Shown piece by piece: positions 1 to 8,051 of a stretch of DNA of 64,000 bases. The translations under genes were made by a program, and so were the position numbers. Each line of letters opens with the position of its first letter. The stretch's first letter is position 1. The stretch lies in NCBI RefSeq assembly GCF_009856865.1, contig NZ_WVUD01000017.1:1-64000 (forward strand), given 5' to 3'. Under the pieces are notes generated by a model, which was not told the origin of the DNA, made no database searches, and saw nothing but the letters and a program-made list of their open reading frames with translations. The DNA comes from Solidesulfovibrio aerotolerans (GTDB lineage: Bacteria > Desulfobacterota > Desulfovibrionia > Desulfovibrionales > Desulfovibrionaceae).

Positions 1-432
1 TGAACTTGATGTCATGGCAATTTATGCCATTTTTTCAAAATTGATCGCCTAAGTGGAAAGGCATCATGAGCTTGCACCAGTTGTCGCTTTCAGGCGTCAA
101 GCCTTTTCTTAGCCGGACAGTAATGATTCCATTTCATTTTTGAAACATTTGAGGAACACTGGCCGCCATGCGCCAAAGCCAAACACAGCCGGCAGCATCC
201 GCCGGCCAGACGCAGGCGGCGGCATAAGCCGGCCAGACGCACTGGCGACGCCACGGGTGCAAACCGTTCGCGGCGTGTTGGGCAGCCACCAGACTGTGAC
301 ACCAAACCGTTTGCGGTGCGTTTCACACGCCGCCAAACCGGGCCGGGATGGATTTTGGGCCAACCCTGCTCTTGCACTCCCCCCCGTGCCGTTATATTCC
401 AGGAGAAAATGTTTTGTTCGAGGAGGGATTCC
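1..432. other. Gene-free left edge of the window
   Basis: I see no credible gene here; open frames lack ribosome-binding sites and have frame-shadow composition. It holds a 17-bp inverted repeat at 14-30 (ATGGCA, five bases, TGCCAT) that could be an operator, and short repeats of a CGGCCAGACGC motif around 201-245. The purine-rich ribosome-binding site of the next gene lies at its right end. Confidence 0.5.
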
Positions 433-663
433 ATGAAAAAGTTTATCGTTTTCGCCGCCGCCCTGTCCCTGGCCCTGACCGCTGTCCCGGCTTTCGCCAA
501 AGGCAAAAAAGCCGCTCCCAAAAAGACCTGGGAGTGCAAGACCGGAGACACCTCCGTCATGACCGCCACTGTCGAGCAGTGCATGAAGCTGGGCGGCATG
601 GTCAGCAACTACCCCGGCCCGGACAAGGCCGCTGCCCCCAAGGCCAAAAAAGGCAAGAAGTAG
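433..663 (+). CDS. Small secreted lysine-rich protein, 76 aa
   Basis: No family is recognised. The first 22 residues are a textbook signal peptide: MKK, a hydrophobic stretch, then a probable cleavage site after AFA. The mature part is about 54 residues, very rich in Lys and Ala, with two cysteines (in WECK and EQCM) that could form one disulfide in the periplasm. The ATG at 433 is chosen because a strong GAGGAGG ribosome-binding site sits about eight bases upstream; a longer frame upstream has no such site. The gene stands alone and is followed by a hairpin terminator. The basic tail (KAKKGKK) suggests binding to an acidic surface or polymer, but that is a guess. Confidence 0.75.
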   Translation: MKKFIVFAAALSLALTAVPAFAKGKKAAPKKTWECKTGDTSVMTATVEQCMKLGGMVSNYPGPDKAAAPKAKKGKK

Positions 664-684
664 TTTCCGTTTTCGAGGGGAGAA

Positions 685-719
685 CGCCGCCGCCCGGTCT
701 GCCGGACGGCGGCGTTTTT
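685..719 (+). terminator. Rho-independent terminator after the small secreted protein
   Basis: A GC-rich stem (CGCCGCCGCCCG paired with CGGACGGCGGCG, one mismatch) has a short loop and is followed by TTTTT. It lies 22 bp after the stop codon. Confidence 0.75.
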
Positions 720-936
720 GCGTCCTGGGTCGGCCGGACGGCCCAACGCCCGGCCCCGGTTCGAGCCCCGCTGGGGGGGAGCGCCCCGTCGGACCGCCTG
801 GGCAGACGTCAAGAGAGAGGGGTGCAGTCTGGCGCAGACAACGGCCACCGCCCAGGCGGGCGTCAGGGCAAAGGGGACGGCCTGACCCGGACTGGCAGCC
901 GGTTTAGCCCCGTGCGCCGGACCGCCCGGGGAGGCA

Positions 937-2223
937 TCAGAACAAGGTCTGGACCAGCAGCATAATATTGAGGGTTATGACCACCAGGGCCACTGCCGCC
1001 AGCACCGCCGTGGTAAACGGCTTGTTGGCATACGGCCCCATGACCGAGCGGCGCGAGGTCAGGCTGAGTTGCAGGATGATCGTTATGGGCAGTTGCATGG
1101 ACAGAAAAATCTGGGACCAGATCAACCCCTTCAAGGGATCGCCCACAAACAGCACGGCCGCCGCCCCGCCGACCAGCGTAATGACCACGCCCATGCGGGA
1201 ATGGCTGTCGCTGATGTCATAGGGTTCGCTGAAGATGCCTGCAAAGATGCTGCCCCCGGCCATGCCCGCCGTCACGCTCGAGGCCAGCCCGGCCAGCAGC
1301 AGGCTGACGGCGAAAACCACCCCGGCTGCCGGCCCCAGCAACGGATCGAGCAGGGAACGGGCCTGCTCCAGTTCCGTCACCGGCAGGCCGTGGCTGAAAA
1401 AGGCCGCTGCTGCCAGCAAAATCATGGAGCTATTGATGCAAAAGCCCACCAGCATGGAAAAAAGCGTGTCCAGATACTCGTATTTGAGCTGGCGGCGGAT
1501 CATCTCCGGCTCATCCAGATTCCACTGCCGGCTCTGGATGACCTCGGAATGCAGGAACAGGTTGTGCGGCATGACCACCGCCCCGAGGACGCTCATGACC
1601 ACCGGCAGCGAGCCCTCGGGCAGGCTCGGCCGCACCCAGCCCACCGCCGCCGCGGCCCAGTCGATGTGGACCAGGGACAGCTCGAAAACAAACGACAGGC
1701 CGATAAGCGACACGAAACCGATGATGTAGCGTTCCAGCCGGCGGTAGGATTTGGAAAAAAGCATCCACAAGACCACGACCAGCGTCAATAACGTCCCCAC
1801 GGCCAGGGGCAGGCCGAACAGCATTTTAAGCGCAATGGCCCCGCCCAGCAGTTCGGCCAGGGCTGTGGACACCGAGGCCCCAACCGCCGTGACCAGGGCC
1901 GTGGTGGCCACCCCCCGGGGCAGATGGGCCATGGCCGCCTCGGACAGGCACAGCCCGGTGGCAATGCCCAGATGGGCCGCGTTGTGCTGCAGGACAATGA
2001 GCATGAGCGTGGACAGCGTCACCATCCACAGCAAGGTGTAGCCGTACTCAGCCCCGGCCGCCACATTGGAGGCCCAGTTGCCCGGGTCGATAAAGCCCAC
2101 CGTCACGAGTAGGCCAGGGCCGATGTATTTAAATATCTCCAGTGCTCCCAGCCGGGGACGATGCCGGTCCCGGAACCGGAGCATATCCCAGACTGCCCCT
2201 GTCAAGCGCGAGAAAACGTCCAT
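937..2223 (-). CDS. mntH: Nramp family divalent metal (Mn/Fe) transporter
   Basis: Proton-coupled uptake of Mn(II) or Fe(II) across the inner membrane. The 428-residue protein has about eleven hydrophobic segments and both signature metal-site motifs: DPGN in TM1 (residues 46-49) and MPHN in TM6 (218-221). The TM6 methionine is typical of true Mn/Fe carriers rather than the Mg or Al branches. The start at 2223 is supported by AAGGAGG seven bases upstream; the frame stays open another 110 codons, but that extension is low-complexity and unlike Nramp proteins. The gene is monocistronic and divergent from the FapA-like gene, with a large palindrome in the intergenic region. No clear Fur or MntR box was identified by eye. 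Confidence 0.9.
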   Translation of the reverse strand: MDVFSRLTGAVWDMLRFRDRHRPRLGALEIFKYIGPGLLVTVGFIDPGNWASNVAAGAEYGYTLLWMVTLSTLMLIVLQHNAAHLGIATGLCLSEAAMAHLPRGVATTALVTAVGASVSTALAELLGGAIALKMLFGLPLAVGTLLTLVVVLWMLFSKSYRRLERYIIGFVSLIGLSFVFELSLVHIDWAAAAVGWVRPSLPEGSLPVVMSVLGAVVMPHNLFLHSEVIQSRQWNLDEPEMIRRQLKYEYLDTLFSMLVGFCINSSMILLAAAAFFSHGLPVTELEQARSLLDPLLGPAAGVVFAVSLLLAGLASSVTAGMAGGSIFAGIFSEPYDISDSHSRMGVVITLVGGAAAVLFVGDPLKGLIWSQIFLSMQLPITIILQLSLTSRRSVMGPYANKPFTTAVLAAVALVVITLNIMLLVQTLF

Positions 2224-2306
2224 GCCTGCCTCCTTGGCCGCATTGCAACCTGACAGAGCAGCCCGGCCCAGGCAAGTGCGAAGCCGCCCGGAGTGATCAC
2301 GCGTTG

Positions 2307-2343
2307 CCGTTGCCCGGTCCCTGGTCCAGGGACCGGGCAACGG
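2307..2343. repeat. Perfect 37-bp palindrome upstream of the Nramp gene
   Basis: An 18-bp arm (2307-2324) and its exact reverse complement (2326-2343) are separated by a single T. It lies 84 bp upstream of the Nramp start in the 341-bp divergent intergenic region (2224-2564). It has no T-run on either side, so it is more likely an operator, cruciform or 5'-leader hairpin than a terminator. The rest of this spacer shows nothing recognisable. Confidence 0.7.
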
Positions 2344-2564
2344 CCCTGTTGGCACAACAGCGGGCCTCAGTTCGTTTATGCGCCAGGCCGACATCCGAAG
2401 CCCAGTCATCCAACGAAGCCGCTTCGACGGCCCGCCGGCGCTGCCTTTCCGGCCGCCCACCCGCCGACTTTCGCTACGGCCGGGGTTGTGCAAAAAGAAA
2501 CAGTTCGTTACCAATCCAATGAGGGGGCGCACGCTCCGAAACACTCGACAACCGGCGGGCATTC

Positions 2565-3683
2565 ATGCCGTATGTCCTCACGTTCCACTTCGATCCCGAT
2601 TTTGAAAAGCGCCGGCTGCGCCCGAAAAATCGCGACGACGGAACCGTTGACCAATTTGACCTGGGCTACGCGCAAAATGTTGCGCTGGGCCAGACCCTGG
2701 CCGAATGGGAGACGCTGCCCCTGGACGCGGCCGCCGACCTCGACCCCGACCGCATAGTCTCCGAGAGCACCGCCTTTCCTTGCGGCGAAGGCTGCAGCGT
2801 CGATCCCGACAATCCCCTGCGCTTGCTGGCCAGCGTCAACGGCCACGTCGCCTTTCTCGACGGCCGCATCACCGTGCGCGAAACCCTGGCCATTGGCTGT
2901 GACATTGATTTCCACACCGGCAACATTGTGGCCGTGGGCGATGTGCTGATTGGCGGCGACGTGCGGGCCGGCTTTGCCGTCATGGGCCGCAACGTCACGA
3001 TCACCGGTTCGGTGGTGGCCGCCCGCATCCGGGCCATGGGCAACGTCACCTGCCACGGCGGCATCCAGGGCGGGGCCAAGGCCACGATTCGCGCCGGCAA
3101 AAGCCTGCGCGCCAAATTCTGCGAAAACGCCGTGCTGCACGCCGGCCAAAATATTCTTATCGACGGCTCGTGCATGCACTGCCGCCTGTTTGCCGGCCAG
3201 AAACTGGCCGTCAAAGGCCGCCTGGCCGGCGGCGAGGTCTACTGCGGCGAAGCCGTGTACGTCGGCGAACAGCTCGGCGGCGGCGGCCAAAGCCAGACCC
3301 GCCTGCTGTTGGGCTACGACCCCGAACGCATCCACAAGGACCAGCACATCAAAGCCAGCATGCGCCAGACGCTGCTCGACATCGAAACCTTGCGGCTCGA
3401 CATGGGACGCGGCGAAGCCTCGGCCGCACAACACGCAGCCGCCCTTGAACAAAGTCTGCAACGTTTCGAAACATTCAAAAGACAGCTCAAAAAGCTCTGG
3501 GACAACCCCGCCGCCATGCGCCGGTTCTCCACCTGCCGCGTCATCGTGCCCGGCCGCATCGGGGCCAACGTCGAAGTTTCCATCGGCGAGGCAGCGCTCA
3601 GCGTGCCCGAAGACACCCGCGACGCCGTGCTGCGCTACCAGGACGGCGAAATCGTCATCGAGCACCCGGCGCTGCGCAAATAA
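2565..3683 (+). CDS. FapA/DUF342 family protein
   Basis: A 372-residue protein of the flagellar-assembly-protein-A (DUF342) family, whose members have an N-terminal region followed by a right-handed beta-helix rich in short Gly-containing repeats. Here that repeat stretch runs from about residue 100 to 245 (turns such as GDVLIGGDV and GNVTCHGGI). A coiled-coil-like segment follows at about 250-320 and a beta tail at the end. The family is linked to cell-surface, flagellar or polar functions, but its biochemical role is not settled. Nothing around it is flagellar. The ribosome-binding site is weak (GCGGGC), so the start is moderately certain. An AG-rich tract and a copy of the 3'-end repeat begin right after the stop. 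Confidence 0.8.
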   Translation: MPYVLTFHFDPDFEKRRLRPKNRDDGTVDQFDLGYAQNVALGQTLAEWETLPLDAAADLDPDRIVSESTAFPCGEGCSVDPDNPLRLLASVNGHVAFLDGRITVRETLAIGCDIDFHTGNIVAVGDVLIGGDVRAGFAVMGRNVTITGSVVAARIRAMGNVTCHGGIQGGAKATIRAGKSLRAKFCENAVLHAGQNILIDGSCMHCRLFAGQKLAVKGRLAGGEVYCGEAVYVGEQLGGGGQSQTRLLLGYDPERIHKDQHIKASMRQTLLDIETLRLDMGRGEASAAQHAAALEQSLQRFETFKRQLKKLWDNPAAMRRFSTCRVIVPGRIGANVEVSIGEAALSVPEDTRDAVLRYQDGEIVIEHPALRK

Positions 3684-3782
3684 AAGAGGATAAGAGAGGA
3701 TAAGAGAATCGGGGCGCTGCCCCGAACCCCGCCGGGGGGATGATCCCCCCGGACCCCTCAAGGGGGAGAAGTTTAATAGGGG
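3684..3782 (+). repeat. 3'-end composite repeat, copy A (after FapA-like gene)
   Basis: It begins directly after the TAA stop with an AG-rich microrepeat (AAGAGGATAAGAGAGGATAA). Next comes a hairpin arm pair (GGGGC...GCCCC), then the core palindrome at 3732-3752 (CCGGGGGGAT, G, ATCCCCCCGG), then GACCCC and an AGAAGTTTAAT box. Element orientation follows the gene it abuts. Confidence 0.7.
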
Positions 3783-3847
3783 AGAAGTTCAATAAGGGAG
3801 GGCCATTATGCGGGAGATGTGCCCCCCCAACGCCCTTTGCCTTCCCG

Positions 3848-4060
3848 GTGGGATTCCAAAGGGGTCACCCCTTTGGCCGCCGCAGCAACGGTGGTTTCCG
3901 TCAAGCGTCCGCTTCGACTGACCCGGCCCAGACCAGACCAGCCTACCCGTCAACGCCCATACCCCCTTCATAAACCTCTCCTATCAAGGGGGTCCGGGGG
4001 GGATTATCCCCCCCGGCCGCCGGAGGCATCTTCTGCCTTCCCTGCGCCATGGCCTGCGCC
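3848..4060 (-). repeat. 3'-end composite repeat, copy B (after STAS gene)
   Basis: Read on the minus strand from the STAS stop it shows an AG-rich tract (GGGAAGGCAGAAGATG), GCCTCCGGCGGCC, the GGGGGG/CCCCCC core palindrome, GGACCCCC, then TTGATAGGAGAGGTTTATG. It continues into a distal module with an AAAGGGG/CCCCTTT hairpin (3855-3875) and a conserved block around 3880-3912. Confidence 0.65.
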
Positions 4061-4067
4061 AGGGGCG

Positions 4068-4430
4068 CTACAGGTCGCTGGCCAGGAGCAGTTCTTCCTG
4101 ATCCATATCGGGGGTCAATTCGTAGGAGATTTGAAAGAAGGCGTAGAGGTCGCGCAGCCGCAGTTCGTCGGCCACGGCAGCGGTGGGGTTGGCCAGGATG
4201 AGCCGGCGTCCTTTGGTGGCCAGGGCGGTTTGCAGGCGCACGAGGGCACCGACGCCGCAACTGTCCACGGTGGGCGTTTGGCTGAGGTCGAGGACGGTGA
4301 CAGGGAAACGGCCGACAGTGGCGGCTTCGAGCACGGCGACTTCCAGTTCGAGGCAGACGGGACCGCCGAAGGGGCCGTCGGCGCGTGCCCACAGGACGCC
4401 TTGACGATCAATGATGGCTATACGGCTCAT
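4068..4430 (-). CDS. STAS-domain anti-anti-sigma factor-like protein
   Basis: A single 120-residue STAS domain like SpoIIAA/RsbV. Such proteins bind an anti-sigma kinase or act as phospho-switches. The phosphoacceptor region reads VDSCGVGAL (residues 55-63); Ser57, right after Asp56, matches the serine phosphorylated in SpoIIAA, so the switch looks functional. No kinase or phosphatase partner is adjacent, so the pathway is unknown. The start at 4430 fits the conserved beginning of STAS domains; the ribosome-binding site (CAGGGAT) is modest. The frame is open further upstream without similarity. A 3'-end repeat (copy B) follows the stop. Confidence 0.8.
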   Translation of the reverse strand: MSRIAIIDRQGVLWARADGPFGGPVCLELEVAVLEAATVGRFPVTVLDLSQTPTVDSCGVGALVRLQTALATKGRRLILANPTAAVADELRLRDLYAFFQISYELTPDMDQEELLLASDL

Positions 4431-4703
4431 GTCTGGATGTAATCCCTGCGGACGGCCTCTGTCAAAAAGGCCGTTTCGGTTGTGTTGATTGGGAAGGATA
4501 GCCGCAAGGCGGCGATACAGGCAAGGCCAAAAAACCCCAAGGCCCCCCAATTCCCCGAAGATGACAGAGCGTTCACCCGGGGAGCAGGCCTGCGGCGGCA
4601 CTTGTCCGCCTGAGAGGCTGCGCGCCAGTAAAAAACCGCCGCCCCGGCCTGGGACAGCGGTTGCATTTCTTCGCTACGCGGGGAAACGGGGTTGGGGAAA
4701 TAT

Positions 4704-4740
4704 GAAAGCGGCCTCAGGTCGCCATCCCAAGGCCGCTTTC
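4704..4740. repeat. Hairpin, 10-bp perfect stem
   Basis: GAAAGCGGCC at 4704-4713 pairs with GGCCGCTTTC at 4731-4740 across a 17-base loop. There is no adjacent T-run, and the function is unknown. Confidence 0.5.
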
Positions 4741-5087
4741 GAAATGTCCTTTTCGGAGGAAGGATATTGTCTTCTTAGCAACAGCCGTGCCAACACCCCC
4801 AGAACTACAAAATAAAGCGTTATTACAGCGTATTGTAAAACAGTGCTCCCTGCCAGGACCGTGGAGAGGCGGTTTGGGGCCGCAAATCGGTACAAAAGCT
4901 TTTACCCTTCCCGGCAAACCCGGCCAACAGGGTGCAAGTTTTTGTACAGTGTGTTTTCTTCTCCCCAAATAGCGTTTTATTGCAAAGCATTGCACCAGCT
5001 GCCCCTGGTGTGGCCCCAACCGGCAGTCCGGGACAAACCCAGCAGATCGACCCGGGGCAAAAAAGCCCGGTACAATTCCTTGTCCCC

Positions 5088-5410
5088 TTCGTCCGCCGCA
5101 GCCACGGTGGTTCCCGTTAAGCGCCTGCGCCGGCACCGGCTGTCCCGTTCCCCTGCCAGCCAGCTACCCCCCACCCCAAACCCCATAAGAAACTTCTCCC
5201 GCCGGGGGGGCCGGGGATGATCCCCCGGCCGCCGGAGCAACGGAGGTTCCCGTCAAACAGGCACTGTGCCCTTGCCCGATCGACGAGAGTCTTCCCCCCT
5301 TCCACCGTCGGGGCAACGCGTTCCCCCTAAACCCCTTGCCTCCATGTGGGATTCCAAAGGGCTCAGCCCTTTGGCCGCCGGAGGCCTCTGACGCCTCTTC
5401 TGCCTTTTCT
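5088..5410 (-). repeat. Orphan copies of the 3'-end composite repeat
   Basis: It contains a core (CCGGGGATGATCCCCCGG near 5211-5229, shorter than other copies), a flanking AAACTTCTCCC box, two GCAACGGTGGTTCCCGT-like blocks (5097-5116 and 5236-5254), and a separate module with GGGATTCCAAAGGG/CCCTTTGG followed by GCCGCCGGAGGC and a pyrimidine tract (5348-5410). The copies are degenerate and not attached to any visible gene end. Confidence 0.55.
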
Positions 5411-5502
5411 TCGTTCCATTCATTGCGGATGAAACCATTGGCCCTGGCCGCGCGACCAGCCCGGCAGAGGCGAATGGTCGCCTGCCAGCACACGAGGTCG
5501 TC

Positions 5503-6231
5503 ATGGAATGCAGCGTAACGATTCAGGGTCTGCCCCACTTTAACTATGTCTCGCCCGCGCCGCACCCAGACGACGCATGCGCCTGCGGCCCGCCCTGCCG
5601 GTCGAGCATTCCCTGCCGTCTGGCCAGCCAGGGTGATGGCTGTCTGCTGCTGGCGGCGGTCGGACCGGTGATCGAGGCGTTTTCCCTGGTGGTTTCGTAC
5701 GAACAGGTCTTGCTGGTGCTGCGGGAAGGCAGGGACAAGGCAGTGCTGGAGGAAACCGGGCAACGGGCGGCCTTCCGGCTGCTGCTGCTGGCCATGCGCG
5801 GATCGGGCTGCCCGTTTTTCGAGCAGACCCTGGCGGCCTGGAACGGGCTTGGCTTGGATACAGACAGCTACGCGACGTTTCAGCGCATGGTGCGGCGACT
5901 GACCTTTGCCCAACGTGCTGACGGGGCGGGCAAGCGGCTGTCTGCGGTATCCCTGGCCCGGAGCGGGCATGACATCGAGGCCCATCTGGACCCTATTCTG
6001 GACATGGCCAGACGGCGCTGCCGACAGGATGCGGCCTTAAACGCCGTCATCCTCATGTACAGTTGCACCCGTCTGGCCGTGGAAGAAACGCGGGAAAGGC
6101 TGGCGCTCCGGGCGAGCGCGGCGTTTCCCAAAAAACAGCTCTGTTTTTTGCAAACAAAAACACGCAATTCTTATGCTGATGCCAGGAAAGCCCTCGCATC
6201 AAGAGCCGAACGCGACACTAGCGCGGCATGA
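5503..6231 (+). CDS. Hypothetical protein, 242 aa
   Basis: Not recognised. It has no signal peptide or clear membrane segment. The N-terminal 50 residues contain a cysteine/proline-rich stretch (CACGPPC) that could bind metal. The middle is mixed alpha/beta (a VVSYEQVLLVLREG segment) and the second half is helical and basic (MARRRCRQDAAL). The C-terminal tail is charged. The start has an ACGAGG ribosome-binding site five bases upstream. It converges with and slightly overlaps (14 bp) the small coiled-coil gene on the other strand. It stands alone beside a repeat-filled region, so it may be a lineage-specific gene. Confidence 0.55.
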   Translation: MECSVTIQGLPHFNYVSPAPHPDDACACGPPCRSSIPCRLASQGDGCLLLAAVGPVIEAFSLVVSYEQVLLVLREGRDKAVLEETGQRAAFRLLLLAMRGSGCPFFEQTLAAWNGLGLDTDSYATFQRMVRRLTFAQRADGAGKRLSAVSLARSGHDIEAHLDPILDMARRRCRQDAALNAVILMYSCTRLAVEETRERLALRASAAFPKKQLCFLQTKTRNSYADARKALASRAERDTSAA

Positions 6232-6463
6232 GCAGCCGGACGCGGCGGCGGCGGGTGATTTCCATTTCGGTTTCCAGCATGAGCTTTTCCTGCTTGGCCG
6301 CAAAAATCTCCTGGGCATAGGTCACCCCGGCCTTGTGGTCCTCGGCGGCGAGCAGTTCCCTGGCCCGGGCCTCGGCAGCGTTTTTGCGCTCGGTCAGGGC
6401 CGCCAGCTCGGCGGCAAGGGCGGCGGCCTGCGCTTCGATGTCGAGGGGTGCTTCTTCGGTCAT
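6218..6463 (-). CDS. Small coiled-coil protein, 81 aa
   Basis: No family is recognised. The sequence is almost entirely charged and alanine-rich helix (residues 8-70) with heptad-like spacing, ending in a very basic tail (TRRRRVRLLMPR). It has no signal peptide, so it is probably cytoplasmic. Its ATG overlaps the TGA stop of the upstream aldehyde dehydrogenase (ATGA at 6460-6463), which implies translational coupling and a shared operon. Whether it works with the dehydrogenase is unknown. Confidence 0.65.
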   Translation of the reverse strand: MTEEAPLDIEAQAAALAAELAALTERKNAAEARARELLAAEDHKAGVTYAQEIFAAKQEKLMLETEMEITRRRRVRLLMPR

Positions 6464-7827
6464 GATTCCTCCACAACAATGGTCTTTATATTGGCAAATT
6501 CCAGCAGCCCGTGCCGGGCCAGTTCCCGGCCATAGCCCGAACGCTTGACGCCGCCAAAGGGCAGCCGGAAATCCGAGCGCGGCACGGCGTTGACCGTGAC
6601 CATGCCGGCTTCCAGCCGCCGGGCCAGGGCCAGCCCCTTGGCCGCGTCGGCGGTCCAGATGCTGCCGCCCAGGCCATAGGGCGAAGCATTGGCCAGGGCC
6701 AGGGCGTCTTCGGCGTCGGCCGCTTCAGTGAGGGCTGCAACCGGTCCGAACAATTCCTCGTCAAAGGCCGGCATGCCCGGCCGCACATCGGCCAAAAGGG
6801 TCGGGGCGTAGAAAAATCCAGGCCGGGGCAGGCGATGGCCGCCAAGAAGGAGCCGCGCCCCGGCGGCCACGGATTCGCGCACCTGCCGGTCCAGATTCTC
6901 CAGCAGATCGAGCCGGGCCAACGGCCCCAGGGTGGCCCCCGGATCAAAGGGATCGCCCGGCTGATGGGCGGCGAGCATGTCCGTTAACCGCCGACCGAAG
7001 GCGGCGTAGAGCGGGCGGGCCACGATAAAGCGCTTGGCTGCGATGCAGGCCTGGCCGCACACCCGCATGCGGGCGGTTTCCGCAGCCAGGCAGCAGGCGT
7101 CCAGGGCGGCGTCGGCCAGGACGATAAACGGGTCGGCTCCGCCCAGTTCCATCACGGCTTTTTTGATATTGGCCCCGGCCAGCGCACCAACGGCCGCTCC
7201 GGCCCGGGCCGAACCGGTCAGCGTCACCCCGGCCACGGCCCCATGGGCCACGGCCTGGGGCACAAGGGTCTCGGGAATCCGCAGCACCCGCACCAGATCC
7301 GCCGGGAAGCCGGCAGCGGCAAAAAGGCCTTCCAGGGCCATGGCCGCACCCATGACGTTGGGGGCGGGCTTGACGGCCACGGCGTTGCCCACGGCAAGTT
7401 GCGGCACAGCCCCGCGCATGATCTGCCAGTAGGGAAAATTCCAGGGCATGACGGCCAAAATGACGCCGAGCGGCTCATAGACCACCATGCGCCGGCCGGC
7501 TTCGCCGGGACACGGCTCGTCAGCCAGCCATTTGGGAGCCATTTTGGCGTAAAAGCGGCAGGCCCGGGCGCAACGTCCCACCTCGGCCTCGGCTTCGGGC
7601 AGCAGCTTGCCCATTTCCGTGGCGGCCAGTTCGGCCAGGGGGCGCAGCCTCGCCTCGAACAGGTCGGCCAGCCGGAACAGCGCCTGGCAACGGTCGGGAA
7701 GCGGCGTATCGCGCCAAACGGCCTTGGCCGCAGCCCCGGCGTCGAGGATGCGGGCCATTTCGGCGGCGTCATGGGCCGGGTAGGTGGCAATGGGCTGGCC
7801 GGTGGCCGGGTTGGTGCTGACGAACAT
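6460..7827 (-). CDS. NAD(P)-dependent aldehyde dehydrogenase (succinate-semialdehyde dehydrogenase-like)
   Basis: Oxidises an aldehyde to the acid with NAD(P). The 455-residue length and sequence fit the Sad/YneI-type succinate-semialdehyde dehydrogenase branch. Visible motifs are the cofactor-binding MPWNFP (residues 127-132), the general base Glu227 in VMELGG, and the catalytic Cys261 in CGQACIAAKRF, plus a C-terminal PFGGVKRSGYGRE. All key residues are present. The exact substrate cannot be read from sequence. No purine-rich ribosome-binding site precedes the ATG, but MFVSTNPATG is the usual family start. The 224-bp spacer upstream (7828-8051) shows no clear promoter. The coupled coiled-coil gene follows. 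Confidence 0.85.
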   Translation of the reverse strand: MFVSTNPATGQPIATYPAHDAAEMARILDAGAAAKAVWRDTPLPDRCQALFRLADLFEARLRPLAELAATEMGKLLPEAEAEVGRCARACRFYAKMAPKWLADEPCPGEAGRRMVVYEPLGVILAVMPWNFPYWQIMRGAVPQLAVGNAVAVKPAPNVMGAAMALEGLFAAAGFPADLVRVLRIPETLVPQAVAHGAVAGVTLTGSARAGAAVGALAGANIKKAVMELGGADPFIVLADAALDACCLAAETARMRVCGQACIAAKRFIVARPLYAAFGRRLTDMLAAHQPGDPFDPGATLGPLARLDLLENLDRQVRESVAAGARLLLGGHRLPRPGFFYAPTLLADVRPGMPAFDEELFGPVAALTEAADAEDALALANASPYGLGGSIWTADAAKGLALARRLEAGMVTVNAVPRSDFRLPFGGVKRSGYGRELARHGLLEFANIKTIVVEES

Positions 7828-8051
7828 GGGTGTGGTGGGGTGGCCGGCGGCGGCGCGGGACGTGGGTTCTCCGGGAGTGGCAACCTGGGCCGTCTGCCCG
7901 GACTTGCGTCCATACCCGTTTTACCCGGCCAAGCCAAGGCCCGGTTGCTCCCGGGCATTCTGTTTCAAAATGTGCGCGCTGGCCTGCAACGCACCAACAT
8001 GATGCAGGTATATTTTTTACAACAAACAAAACTGTTTTTTGTGGAAGCCCC

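Larger units (their letters stand above)
3684..4067. other. 384-bp convergent intergenic region filled by repeats
   Basis: No gene. The left part is the 3'-end repeat belonging to the FapA-like gene (copy A) and the right part is the copy belonging to the STAS gene (copy B). Between them is the distal hairpin module of B (3848-3912). Confidence 0.6.
4431..5502. other. 1.07-kb gene-free region with orphan repeats
   Basis: No frame here has a convincing start site and protein-like composition together. Recognisable contents are a 10-bp-stem hairpin at 4704-4740, repeat fragments at 5088-5125, a near-complete 3'-end repeat at about 5163-5262, and another hairpin-type module at 5331-5410. The two right-hand repeats have the orientation expected downstream of a minus-strand gene, but no such gene is present. 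A decayed locus is one explanation. Confidence 0.5.

Noticed and set aside
2508-3761. Long minus-strand open frame opposite the FapA-like gene
   Set aside because: It is the mirror of a well-supported gene; its composition (Ala/Gly/His/Asp-rich, no motifs) is typical of antisense frames in GC-rich DNA, and it lacks a ribosome-binding site.
4714-5136. 140-codon minus-strand frame in the gene-free region
   Set aside because: There is no ribosome-binding site, composition is mixed and motif-free, and it runs through repeat fragments.
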